DNA from: Collinsella aerofaciens
Lineage (GTDB): Bacteria > Actinomycetota > Coriobacteriia > Coriobacteriales > Coriobacteriaceae
DNA: 64,000 bases
Assembly: GCF_018785265.1 (NCBI RefSeq)
Contig: NZ_WQPK01000023.1
Span: 49,469 to 113,468, forward strand
Direction of reading: 5' to 3'
The position numbers and the translations under genes were made by a program. The notes under the pieces were generated by a model. It saw only the letters and a list, made by a program, of their open reading frames with translations. It made no database searches and was not told the DNA's origin. Below, one piece after another: positions 17,159-25,318 of the stretch; positions within the stretch are counted from its first letter, which is position 1, and every line of letters starts with the position of its first letter.

Positions 17159-17998
17159 ATGGCAGATTCCAAGGTGGAGTACCCCGCTCCCGATTGCCTG
17201 GCGCCCGCCGCGATCGAGGCCAAGACCGAGGCCGCCGGCGTGACCAAGGCTAACCTGCCGGTCGCTAAGACCTTTCTGTTGGCAATGTTCGCCGGCGCGT
17301 TTATCGCCTTCGGCGGCCTGTCCTTTACCGTGTTCTTGAGCGACAGCACGCTGGGCTGGGGCGCTCAGCGCGTCGTGGGCGGTCTGTGCTTTTGCCTGGG
17401 CCTGGTGCTCGTGCTGGTGTGCGGCGCCGAGCTGTTTACCGGCAATTCGCTTATGGTCTGCGCACTCAAGAGCAAAAAGATCACCCTGGTTCAGATGCTT
17501 AAGGCCTGGGTCGTCGTGTGGGTCGGCAATTTTGTCGGTGCCCTGTTCATCGTCTTTTTGGTGTACATGGCCGGCATCTATAAGCTCAACGGCGAGGCGG
17601 TCGCCAACTCCATGGTGAGCGTCGCCGCCGGCAAGGTGACGATCGACTGGGTGACGATCTTCTTCCGCGGCATCCTGTGCAACATCTTTGTGTGCCTTGC
17701 CGTGTGGATCGGTACCGCCGGCAAGACCGTGGTCGATAAGGTTGTGGGCATTCTGCTGCCCATCGCCGCCTTTGTGGCCTGCGGTTTTGAGCACTGCGTC
17801 GCCAACATGTACTTTTTGCCCATGGGTGCCGTGATGCACGCGTGCGGCTATGGTGCCGACGTCGCCGGCGCCGATGCGCTCAACGCTGCGGGCATTGCGT
17901 TTAACTTGTCCGCCGCTACGCTGGGCAACATCGTGGGCGGTGCGGTTCTGGTCGCGCTCGGCTACTGGTTTATCTACGCCAAGAAGTCCGAGGCGTAA
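17159..17998 (+). CDS. formate/nitrite transporter family channel
   Basis: A 279-residue FocA/FdhC-type pentameric channel that should bring formate to the hydrogenlyase or export it. The first 35 residues are hydrophilic, followed by hydrophobic segments with family features such as FAGAFIAFGGLSF near residue 45, GAELFTGNSLMV near 95, NFVGALFIVF near 123 and CGFEHCVANMYFLPMG near 205. ATG 17159 follows AGGAAAGAAGTGATTGAC. It is the last gene before a strong terminator at 18021, so the whole operon from 2589 probably ends here. Confidence 0.92.
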   Translation: MADSKVEYPAPDCLAPAAIEAKTEAAGVTKANLPVAKTFLLAMFAGAFIAFGGLSFTVFLSDSTLGWGAQRVVGGLCFCLGLVLVLVCGAELFTGNSLMVCALKSKKITLVQMLKAWVVVWVGNFVGALFIVFLVYMAGIYKLNGEAVANSMVSVAAGKVTIDWVTIFFRGILCNIFVCLAVWIGTAGKTVVDKVVGILLPIAAFVACGFEHCVANMYFLPMGAVMHACGYGADVAGADALNAAGIAFNLSAATLGNIVGGAVLVALGYWFIYAKKSEA

Positions 17999-18020
17999 GG
18001 TACCGTCTGTTTGACGTTGG

Positions 18021-18056
18021 GCCTCCCGCGGGGCGTTGCCGTGCGGGAGGCTTTTT
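18021..18056 (+). terminator. terminator of the formate hydrogenlyase operon
   Basis: GCCTCCCGC (18021-18029) pairs perfectly with GCGGGAGGC (18043-18051) and is followed directly by TTTTT. It closes the operon after the formate channel gene. Confidence 0.9.
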
Positions 18057-18120
18057 GGGTCTGGGGCTCGTTGCCGGGCTTTTGGTCTGTTGTGTTTGGC
18101 TGATGAAAGGGGCAATCGAG

Positions 18121-20238
18121 ATGGCATCTGCTGTGAAGCGTGACGGTCGCGCCGTGGTGACCACATGCGGGGGATGCTATGCCGATTGCGCCTTTGCGGC
18201 ACGCGTTGAGGATGGGCGTGTGGTGGCCGAGTTGCCGGTGCCGGGGCATCCGTGCGGTGCGCGTGCCCTGTGCGCCCGCGGGCGGCATCGCCTGGACATG
18301 CCGTTTGACGAGCGCGACCGGATTTTGCATCCCATGCGCCGACGAGCTGATGGCTCGGGGTTCGATGCGATTTCGTGGGACGAGGCGTTCGCGCAGATTG
18401 CCAAGCGTCTTTTGGGGATTATTGACGAGCGCGGACCTCGTGCGCTGGGCATGACGCTCGGCGTGCCCTCGTTCGACCGCTACTGGGGCTATCGTCTTAT
18501 GCACGCGCTGGGTTCGCCCAACGTGTACGGTGCCGACGGTGCCTGCGAGGTAAGCCGTCTCACTGGTTGGGAGCATAGCTTGGGCTATAGCCCCGCCTCC
18601 GACCTGGCGCACACCGACTGCATTATGTACCTGGGGCGTTCCATTGTCGATTCGTCGACGATGGGGGCCGTTGATGCACTCAACGATGCGCGCCGGCGCG
18701 GGGCGAAGATCATCGTGGTCGACCCCCGGCGCAGCGGCTCGGCTGCGCTTGCCGACCGTTGGCTGCGCGTACGCCCGGGCTGCGACCTGGCCTTGCTGCT
18801 GGGCATTGCGCATGTGCTCATTGCCGAGGGCCTGTACGACCGCGAGTTCGTTGCCCGCTTTACCACGGGTTTTGACGAGCTGGCGCAGACTGCTGCTGTT
18901 TGGACGCCCGAGTGGGCTGAGTCGATGTGCGATGTGCCGGCGGACTATATCCGAGCGACTGCGCGTGATTTGGCTGCCGCCGCGCCTGCCGCCGTGGTGG
19001 ATGCGGGCTTTCACGGTGGCATCGGTATCGCGTATGCCAATAGCACCCAGACCGCGCGCGCTATCTGCTTGGTCGATGTGCTGCTGGGCTGTATCGGGCA
19101 TGCGGGCGGTGCGCTCAACCCGCCCACGTCGCTTTTGTTGGGCGACCTCGATCCCGCACGTTTTGCGACGCCGCCGGTGCCGCGCGGGCCCAAGCTGGGG
19201 TCCGAGCGCTATCCACTGGTCGATCCGGTGCGCGGCCTGTGCACGACCATCGGTCAGTCGATTCGCGCCGGCGATTTGCGCGGACTCATCGTCTATGCCA
19301 GTAACCCCGGTGCGGGCTATGGCAATGCGCAGGCTTGGTTGGGTATTTTGCAGCAGCTCGACTTGCTCGTGACGATTGATATTCGCTGGTCTGAGACAGC
19401 GCGCGCTTCTGACTTCGTGCTGCCCGATGTGACGTATCTTGAGGCCGACCGCGGCGTGGGCACGGTCGTGGGCGCCAACGATGCGCGCGTGTTCTACCGC
19501 AACGCCGTGCTGCCCGTGCAGCATGACGACACACGTCCCGGTCGGGAGATTTTTGCCGGTCTGGCGCAGGCGTGTGGCGTGGGCGAGTACTTCGACTTTA
19601 CGTCCGACGATCTGGCCGCTGCTCAGGTGGCTCCGTTTGGGATTGATCTGGACGAGCTCAAGGAGCGCGGCTGGGCCGACACGGGCGTTGCGCAGCCGTC
19701 GCGTACGGGCGAGCCGGTGATTCCCTTGAACGGCGGCAGGATCGCGCTGGCAAGCGACGTATGGGAACGAGCCGGCCTGGGTTGTGTACCCAACTGGATC
19801 GCTCCCATGGTGGAGCCTGGCCCGGGGATGTTTCGCCTCATTAGCGGCAACCGTCCCTTTGAGTCGCATACCTCGCGCAGGCTCGCGGCCCAAGGTGCCG
19901 CCGAGGCTGGGTCGGACCTGGATGCCGTGCAGATGAATGCCGATGCTGCTGCGCACATGGGCATCACCGACGGCGAGATCGTCGAACTCGTGAGCGACAT
20001 GGGCCGCGACCGCGTGCGCGTGGAGACGACGCCCTATCTGCATCCGGCGTGCATCTTCACCTCGGCCGCTCCCGGCGGGCGTTCGTTTGGCGCCGATGCC
20101 GGTGGCGCTCAAGCCTTGGGCGTGGGCCCGCTCGACCATACGCCGTTGCGTTGGGACCCGTTGACGGGCGCTGCGCTCACCCAGGAAAACGCCGTTCGCG
20201 TGGAAAAGATCGCGGCACGCGAGGATAATAGCGATTGA
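18121..20238 (+). CDS. molybdopterin oxidoreductase of unknown substrate
   Basis: A 705-residue member of the DMSO reductase/formate dehydrogenase superfamily. The N-terminal [4Fe-4S] motif is CGGCYADC with a fourth Cys in ALCARG near residue 60. At the active-site region it has DGACEVSRLTG, so the metal ligand is likely Cys, not selenocysteine. Pterin-binding blocks (YLGRSIVDSS, VVDPRRSGSA, VYASNPGAGYGN) and a C-terminal domain with LISGNRPFESHT follow. I started it at ATG 18121; the open frame continues upstream to 18055, but that part begins in the terminator stem. No signal peptide and no ferredoxin or membrane partner gene is adjacent, so electron partner and substrate are unknown. Confidence 0.85.
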   Translation: MASAVKRDGRAVVTTCGGCYADCAFAARVEDGRVVAELPVPGHPCGARALCARGRHRLDMPFDERDRILHPMRRRADGSGFDAISWDEAFAQIAKRLLGIIDERGPRALGMTLGVPSFDRYWGYRLMHALGSPNVYGADGACEVSRLTGWEHSLGYSPASDLAHTDCIMYLGRSIVDSSTMGAVDALNDARRRGAKIIVVDPRRSGSAALADRWLRVRPGCDLALLLGIAHVLIAEGLYDREFVARFTTGFDELAQTAAVWTPEWAESMCDVPADYIRATARDLAAAAPAAVVDAGFHGGIGIAYANSTQTARAICLVDVLLGCIGHAGGALNPPTSLLLGDLDPARFATPPVPRGPKLGSERYPLVDPVRGLCTTIGQSIRAGDLRGLIVYASNPGAGYGNAQAWLGILQQLDLLVTIDIRWSETARASDFVLPDVTYLEADRGVGTVVGANDARVFYRNAVLPVQHDDTRPGREIFAGLAQACGVGEYFDFTSDDLAAAQVAPFGIDLDELKERGWADTGVAQPSRTGEPVIPLNGGRIALASDVWERAGLGCVPNWIAPMVEPGPGMFRLISGNRPFESHTSRRLAAQGAAEAGSDLDAVQMNADAAAHMGITDGEIVELVSDMGRDRVRVETTPYLHPACIFTSAAPGGRSFGADAGGAQALGVGPLDHTPLRWDPLTGAALTQENAVRVEKIAAREDNSD

Positions 20239-20314
20239 TTGACTCAGCCGATCGAATTGGCTGATAGTTTGACGTTCGAACGATTGATTCACCTTTGGTT
20301 TTGAAAGGTCGCAC

Positions 20315-21772
20315 ATGAGCGATAGCCAGAACATGTCCGATGAGGTGCGCGCCCGCCTGCGCGCCATTCCCTCCGTCAACGAGCTGCTTGCCGAGTGGCC
20401 GGTGGTGAAGGCGGCGGGGGAGACCTGCGACGCGGTGGTGCATGCCGCCGTCACGGCCGAGCTCGACGAGGAGCGAGCCGCCATTCGCGCCGGCGCCGCC
20501 CCGCGTTCCAAGCGCGAGCTGGCCTCGGCCATCGAGTGGCGTGCGCACCGCTCTGCGCTGCCGAGCCTGCGTCCCGCCGTCAACGCCACGGGTGTGGTTA
20601 TCCATACCAACTTGGGTCGCGCCCCGCTCGCGGAATCAGCTGCCAAAGCCGTGGCCGAGGTCGCGCGCGGCTACAGCACGCTCGAGTACAGCGTCGACAC
20701 CTGTTCGCGCGGGTCGCGCAAGGAGCACGCCGCGCAGCTGATCCGCTCACTCACCGGTGCCGAGGACGCGCTCGTGGTCAACAACAATGCCGCCGCTGTG
20801 CTGCTGGTGCTGGCGACCCATGCCGCAGGCAAAGAGGTCATCGTCAGCCGCGGCGAGCTTGTCGAGATCGGCGGCAGCTTCCGCATCCCCGATGTCATGG
20901 CGGCTTCGGGCGCCAAACTCGTCGAGGTCGGCGCCACCAACCGCACGCACCTGGCTGATTATGAGCAAGCCATCACACCCGATACGGCCATGATCCTCAA
21001 GGTCCATCCTTCCAACTATCGCATCGAGGGCTTTCACGAGGAGGTGGGCTCTCGGGAGCTTGCCGCCCTGGCCCACAAGCATGGCCTGCTGTTCTACGAG
21101 GACCAGGGGTCGGGCGCGCTGTTGCCCGACGACATCTTGGTGCGCGGAGGCGAAGAAACCACGCCGGCTTCGGTCTCGGCGGGGCTCGATATCGTGTCGT
21201 GCTCGGGTGATAAACTGCTCGGTGCCGCACAGGCGGGCATTATCATGGGCCGTCGCGATCTGGTCCAGGCCTGCGGGTCGCATCCGCTTATGCGTGCCCT
21301 GCGCCCGGGCAAGCTCGCACTGACGGCGCTCGAGGCTACACTGCGCATTTACATGGATGGAGCGGATGTGGCCCATCGCGAGGTGCCGGTGCTCAACATG
21401 CTGACGCTTCCGCAGGCTCATCTGGAGCGTCGCGCACGCAAGCTGCGCGAGCTGATGGTGGCAGGCCTCGATAAGGCTGGCTGCCCGTGTGCCGTGCAGG
21501 TGGAGATCGTCGAGGAATCGTCGACTCCCGGCGGCGGCTCGCTGCCTACCGTCGAGCTGCCTACGATGTGTGTGGCCGTCTGCCCTGTCGACGGGCGTCT
21601 GTCCGTCGACGCGCTCAAGCGCTCGCTCGTCCAAGATTTCGACACGCCGGTCGTCACGCGTGCCTCGCACGATCGCGTCCTGTTTGACGTGCGCACGCTC
21701 GTGGGTGACCGCGATATCGAGACGGCGGCAACGACGCTCGTCGCGTGCGTTAAGAAGGCGATTGCTCGATGA
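20315..21772 (+). CDS. selA: L-seryl-tRNA(Sec) selenium transferase
   Basis: Converts Ser-tRNA(Sec) to Sec-tRNA(Sec) with selenophosphate and PLP. 485 residues, close to the family size. NATGVVIHTNLGRAPL near residue 90 is a SelA hallmark, VVNNNAAAVLL near 152 binds PLP, and SGDKLLGAAQAG holds the PLP lysine at residue 300. ATG 20315 follows TTGAAAGG. Its stop overlaps the ATG of selB by 4 bases. The selenophosphate synthetase gene selD, also required, is not in the window. Confidence 0.96.
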   Translation: MSDSQNMSDEVRARLRAIPSVNELLAEWPVVKAAGETCDAVVHAAVTAELDEERAAIRAGAAPRSKRELASAIEWRAHRSALPSLRPAVNATGVVIHTNLGRAPLAESAAKAVAEVARGYSTLEYSVDTCSRGSRKEHAAQLIRSLTGAEDALVVNNNAAAVLLVLATHAAGKEVIVSRGELVEIGGSFRIPDVMAASGAKLVEVGATNRTHLADYEQAITPDTAMILKVHPSNYRIEGFHEEVGSRELAALAHKHGLLFYEDQGSGALLPDDILVRGGEETTPASVSAGLDIVSCSGDKLLGAAQAGIIMGRRDLVQACGSHPLMRALRPGKLALTALEATLRIYMDGADVAHREVPVLNMLTLPQAHLERRARKLRELMVAGLDKAGCPCAVQVEIVEESSTPGGGSLPTVELPTMCVAVCPVDGRLSVDALKRSLVQDFDTPVVTRASHDRVLFDVRTLVGDRDIETAATTLVACVKKAIAR

Positions 21773-23736
21773 GTGAGGTTAAAGCGCTGGTGGAGTGTCC
21801 CGTTATCGTTGGCACGGCGGGCCACGTTGACCATGGTAAGTCGGCACTGATCGAGGCGTTGACCGGCAAGAATCCCGACCGTCTGGAGGTTGAGCGCCGT
21901 CGCGGTATGACCGTGGAGCTGGGCTTTGGCGAGCTGGCACTGCCAAGTGGCAAGATCGTTGGCCTGGTCGACGTGCCGGGCCACGCGCATTACTTGCGCG
22001 CCATGGTGCAGGGCGCCACGGGCATCGACGTGGCGGTGCTGGTGGTTTCGGCTGTCGAGGGCGTGATGCCGCAGACCCGCGAGCACGTGCATGTGCTGGA
22101 GCTGCTGGGCGTTACGCATATGGTGGTCGCGCTGACGATGTGCGACCTGGCCGACGCCGAGATGACCGAGCTTGCCGAGCTCGATGTCGATGACTTTTTG
22201 TCGGGTACCGTGTTTGCGGGCGCGCCGATGGTCCCCGTGTCGTCCAAGACCGGCGAGGGGATTGACACGCTGTTGGCCGCGCTTGACGATCAGGTCGGTG
22301 CCTGCTGGGATTCCTGCCGCGACCGTGCCGAGCGCACCGATGCTGCGCCGCGCTTGCCGATTGACCGCTGCTTTACGATCAAGGGCGCCGGCACCGTCGT
22401 GACAGGGACACTGCACGATGCGCCGGTTGCGGTGGGCGATGAGCTCGTCGCGCTGCCGTCGCGCACGGCCTGCCGCGTACGCGGGATCCAAGTGCATGGC
22501 GACACGCAGCAGGCGCTTCCCGGTCAGCGTGTGGCGCTCAACTTGGTGGGCGGTGGCGTCGCTGCGCTCGATCGCGGTGAGATGCTCGGCGTGGAGGGTC
22601 GCTTTGGCCAGACGCTGCGCTTTATGATGGCGTTTACGTATTTAGGTCGCGAGGGAGCCAAGCCGCGCGTGCTCGAGTCGGGTGCGCGTGTGCACGTGAT
22701 GGCGGGTACGGCCGAGGTTGTCGGCCGCATCATGCTTTTGGAGGGCGAGGCCCCCATGGCGGTGGGCGAGACCCGTACCGTGCAGGTGCGCTTGGAGGAG
22801 CCGCTGCCGCTGCGAGCCGGAGACCATGCTGTGGTGCTGTCGTATTCGCCCGTTATGCTCATTGGCGGCGGGCGTGTGCTGCTTTCGCGTTGCCGTCGTT
22901 CGCGCGAGCTTGCCGAAGGAGAGCGTGCGCTGTATGTGGCGCTTGAGGCCGGCGATATCGCGGGCGGTGTGGGCGCTTGGCTGGCGCTGCAGACGCTGCC
23001 GGTTACGACGGTTGATGTTGCCGAGGCTTTGGATCTTGGTGTTGGCGAGGCCGATGCCGCACTGCGCGGATTGGTGGCGCAGGGCTCCGTTCGCAAGCTT
23101 GCCGCGGGCGATGCGGGCCTCTTGGCGGACGCCGTGGTGCTCGACGCCGCGATGGATGCACTGGCGGCGACCCTGTCAGCCATGCACGCGGCGGCTCCCA
23201 AGGAGACGGGCTTTACGCCCGGCGCCGTTGCCCATGCTGCGTGGCCTGCCGCTGATGAAGGCGTTGCCGCGGCCCTGATTGCCGAGGGCTGCTCCCGTGG
23301 CGTGTGCGCCGCCGAGGGCGCCGAGGTATTCGATCCGCATTCGGCCGCCGCGGCGGCACGCGTGGTGCGAGAGGCTTGCGAGCGCATCGTCGCTCTGCTT
23401 GACGAGGCTGGCCTGGATGCACCGGCGCTTCCCGAGGTGGGCGAACAGCTGCAGCTCGGTCGCGATACCATGACGCGTGCCCTGCGCGAGCTTTCGCTCA
23501 ACCGCTCGATCGTTAAGGTCGAGCGCGACGTTGCCCTGTCCGCTGCCGCCGAGGCCCATGCGCGCGAGCTTGTTGCCGCCGCCATTGAAGCAGCCGGCGG
23601 TGCTGCCACCACGAGCGTACTGCGCGAGGCCCTGGGTGTGTCGCGCAAACGTGCCATCAGCATCTTGGAGCACCTGGATGCCGTGCGCTTTACGGTGCTC
23701 GACAAGGAGGCCGGCGGCCTGAGGTCCCTGCGCTAG
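21769..23736 (+). CDS. selB: selenocysteine-specific elongation factor
   Basis: GTPase that delivers Sec-tRNA(Sec) to UGA codons followed by a SECIS hairpin. 655 residues. The G domain has GHVDHGKS near residue 17, RRGMTVELGF for switch I, DVPGHAHYLRAM near 67 and LTMCDLADAE near 122, where the fourth G motif reads TMCD rather than NKxD. Middle beta-barrel domains follow (FTIKGAGTVVTGTLHD near 203), and the C-terminal 250 residues contain winged helices that bind SECIS RNA, ending with a clear one, SVLREALGVSRKRAISILEH. It overlaps selA and is followed 36 bases later by the selenocysteine tRNA. Confidence 0.96.
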   Translation: MSEVKALVECPVIVGTAGHVDHGKSALIEALTGKNPDRLEVERRRGMTVELGFGELALPSGKIVGLVDVPGHAHYLRAMVQGATGIDVAVLVVSAVEGVMPQTREHVHVLELLGVTHMVVALTMCDLADAEMTELAELDVDDFLSGTVFAGAPMVPVSSKTGEGIDTLLAALDDQVGACWDSCRDRAERTDAAPRLPIDRCFTIKGAGTVVTGTLHDAPVAVGDELVALPSRTACRVRGIQVHGDTQQALPGQRVALNLVGGGVAALDRGEMLGVEGRFGQTLRFMMAFTYLGREGAKPRVLESGARVHVMAGTAEVVGRIMLLEGEAPMAVGETRTVQVRLEEPLPLRAGDHAVVLSYSPVMLIGGGRVLLSRCRRSRELAEGERALYVALEAGDIAGGVGAWLALQTLPVTTVDVAEALDLGVGEADAALRGLVAQGSVRKLAAGDAGLLADAVVLDAAMDALAATLSAMHAAAPKETGFTPGAVAHAAWPAADEGVAAALIAEGCSRGVCAAEGAEVFDPHSAAAAARVVREACERIVALLDEAGLDAPALPEVGEQLQLGRDTMTRALRELSLNRSIVKVERDVALSAAAEAHARELVAAAIEAAGGAATTSVLREALGVSRKRAISILEHLDAVRFTVLDKEAGGLRSLR

Positions 23737-23772
23737 ATTGACTGCTCGGTTTGGTAAAATACCGCCGCACTT

Positions 23773-23869
23773 GGGAACGGATGGGCTCCGGTGGGCTCCG
23801 CGGTCCTCAAAACCGTTGCGAGGCGTGCAAAACGTCTTGGATGTGTTCGATTCACATACGTTCCCGCCA
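23773..23869 (+). tRNA. selC: tRNA-Sec (anticodon UCA)
   Basis: A 97-nt tRNA with acceptor arms GGGAACG (23773-23779) and CGTTCCC (23859-23865), discriminator G and an encoded CCA. The anticodon stem CGGT/ACCG encloses loop CCTCAAA with anticodon TCA at 23807-23809, and the long variable arm follows, as in all selenocysteine tRNAs. TGTGTTCGATTCACA is the T arm. Position 33 of the anticodon loop is C, where nearly all tRNAs have U. It sits directly behind selB and before mobA. Confidence 0.93.
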
Positions 23870-24023
23870 TACGCTACCAGCGCTTTTGTGCTCGCGGTCT
23901 TGCTGCGTGCCGCAAAGGCGCTGTTTTGTTTTTGCGCGAGCTTTTCGTAGCGCCGTTATTTCGGCGGCGGTATTTGGCTTCGTGTGTCGGGTTTCGAACA
24001 TGCCGATGGAGGTGTTTTGCCGT

Positions 24024-24656
24024 ATGACTACCGTAAGACGTGCCGATTTTTCTTGTGTCGTCCAAGCGGGCGGGCTGTCCTCGCGCATGGGCTGCGATAA
24101 GGCGCGCTTGGCGTTTTGCGGCGAGCCGCTCATCGAGCGTGTGCTGGGTCGGCTGGCGCCAGTTGCCGGCGAGTTGGTCGTGACGACTTCGCGTCCCAGC
24201 GAGCTTGCCTATCTTGAGGAGCGCGCGTTTGGCGGCCTGGTGCCGCGTGTGGTGGCGGACCTTGAAGGACCGGCGGGTGCCATGCGCGGCATCGCGAGCT
24301 CGTTGGCCGCGGCCCGATTGCCGCTCGTGGCGATCGTCGCCTGCGATATGCCGTTCGTCTCGCCAGAACTGATCGGCGCGCTTGCCGATCGTGTTGAGTC
24401 TGAGGCGCTCGACGTGTGCGTGCCGCGCGAGGAGCGGGGGATTGAGCCGCTTTGCGCCGTCTGGCGCCGTGACGCGTGTGCGTCAGTTTCCCAAGAGCTG
24501 CTCGCCTGCGACCGCCAGCGCATTCGCTGCCTGATCAATCGCGTTCAGGCTGGTTATATGGATGAACTGCAGATCGTTAAGGCCGCAGGCTCGACGCTCT
24601 GCTTCGAGAACGTCAATACGCCCGAGGAGTTTGCGGCGGCCGAGTTGCTTGCCTAG
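24024..24656 (+). CDS. mobA: molybdenum cofactor guanylyltransferase
   Basis: Adds GMP to molybdopterin to make the MGD form of the cofactor used by FdhF and the oxidoreductase at 18121. 210 residues. The nucleotide-binding loop reads VVQAGGLSSRMGCDKARL near residues 10-27, where the family has LAGGxSxRMGxDK. DLEGPAGAMRGI near 75 and VACDMPFVSPELI near 98 carry the metal-binding Asp. ATG 24024 lies eleven bases after GGAGG; ATG 24000 upstream is possible. An in-frame extension back to 23751 overlaps the tRNA gene and is rejected. The stop is 15 bases before the DUF3343 gene. Confidence 0.88.
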   Translation: MTTVRRADFSCVVQAGGLSSRMGCDKARLAFCGEPLIERVLGRLAPVAGELVVTTSRPSELAYLEERAFGGLVPRVVADLEGPAGAMRGIASSLAAARLPLVAIVACDMPFVSPELIGALADRVESEALDVCVPREERGIEPLCAVWRRDACASVSQELLACDRQRIRCLINRVQAGYMDELQIVKAAGSTLCFENVNTPEEFAAAELLA

Positions 24657-24671
24657 ACGATTGGAGTTGCC

Positions 24672-25067
24672 ATGTCTCACGATATTTGTCCCGACACGGG
24701 AGAGCCTTGCACTTGCGATGGTTCCGAGCCCTGTACCTGCGGCTGCGGTGGCTGTGGGCATACTGCGGAAGAGGAAGCGGCCGCCGCGGCGTATCGTGAG
24801 GCACACCTCGAAGGCCCATCCGGTGATGCCCTCGACCACGAGCGCAAGATTATCGTTTCGTTCGATAGCACCTTCGATGTGATGGAATGCGAGCAGCTGT
24901 GCCTGGATGCCGGCGTGCCCGGGCGCATCATGCCATTGCCGGGCTCCATTACCGCGGGTTGCGGCCTGTGCTGGGCCATGCCGTTCTCGGGCGATGCGCT
25001 TGCCGCCTTCCGCGCTGCCACCGAAGGCCGCATAACCCTCGCCGACTACCATCAGCTCGTCCTCTAA
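24672..25067 (+). CDS. DUF3343 protein with Cys-rich N-terminus (putative Se/S carrier)
   Basis: A 131-residue protein. Residues 6-30 are packed with Cys (CPDTGEPCTCDGSEPCTC, then GCGGCGH), and the C-terminal 75 residues match DUF3343: IIVSFDSTFDVMECEQLCLD, then GRIMPLPGSITAGCGLCWAM with its CGLC-type Cys pair. DUF3343 proteins are described as putative Se/S carriers and often sit near selenium genes, which fits the selA-selB-selC-mobA neighbourhood. The N-terminal Cys-rich segment is not part of that domain and may bind metal. A carrier role here is inference. Confidence 0.75.
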   Translation: MSHDICPDTGEPCTCDGSEPCTCGCGGCGHTAEEEAAAAAYREAHLEGPSGDALDHERKIIVSFDSTFDVMECEQLCLDAGVPGRIMPLPGSITAGCGLCWAMPFSGDALAAFRAATEGRITLADYHQLVL

Positions 25068-25075
25068 CCACTAAC

Positions 25076-25104
25076 ACCACCACAAAGGTGCCCAATGTGG
25101 TGGT
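25076..25104 (+). terminator. hairpin after the DUF3343 gene
   Basis: ACCACCACA (25076-25084) pairs perfectly with TGTGGTGGT (25096-25104), 9 bases after the stop codon. The T stretch after it is short, so it is a weak or factor-assisted terminator. The remaining 25105-25318 holds no gene; TATTAT near 25241 could be the -10 of gdhA. Confidence 0.55.
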
Positions 25105-25318
25105 TTGGAACATGTGGACGAAACAGCTTCGAAACACGCGATTTGCACGTTGGGTGCTCAAAAACGCTTCTACCTGCATCGTAATCAAAACGAAACATCT
25201 GCTCGTCGGCTTATGCGTAACTTTCCCGCAACAGTGCGATATTATCCATACTCGATAAAGCTCGCGGCGCATGGGGCGCCTCGAACGATACTTTTCTTTT
25301 CCATCAATTGGAGGAAGC

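Noticed and set aside
18055..18120. Signal-like N-terminal extension of the molybdopterin oxidoreductase
   Set aside because: It begins in the T run of the preceding terminator; ATG 18121 gives a normal family start.
23751..24023. N-terminal extension of MobA
   Set aside because: It overlaps the tRNA-Sec gene and shows no conserved protein pattern; MobA's nucleotide loop is 10 residues after ATG 24024.
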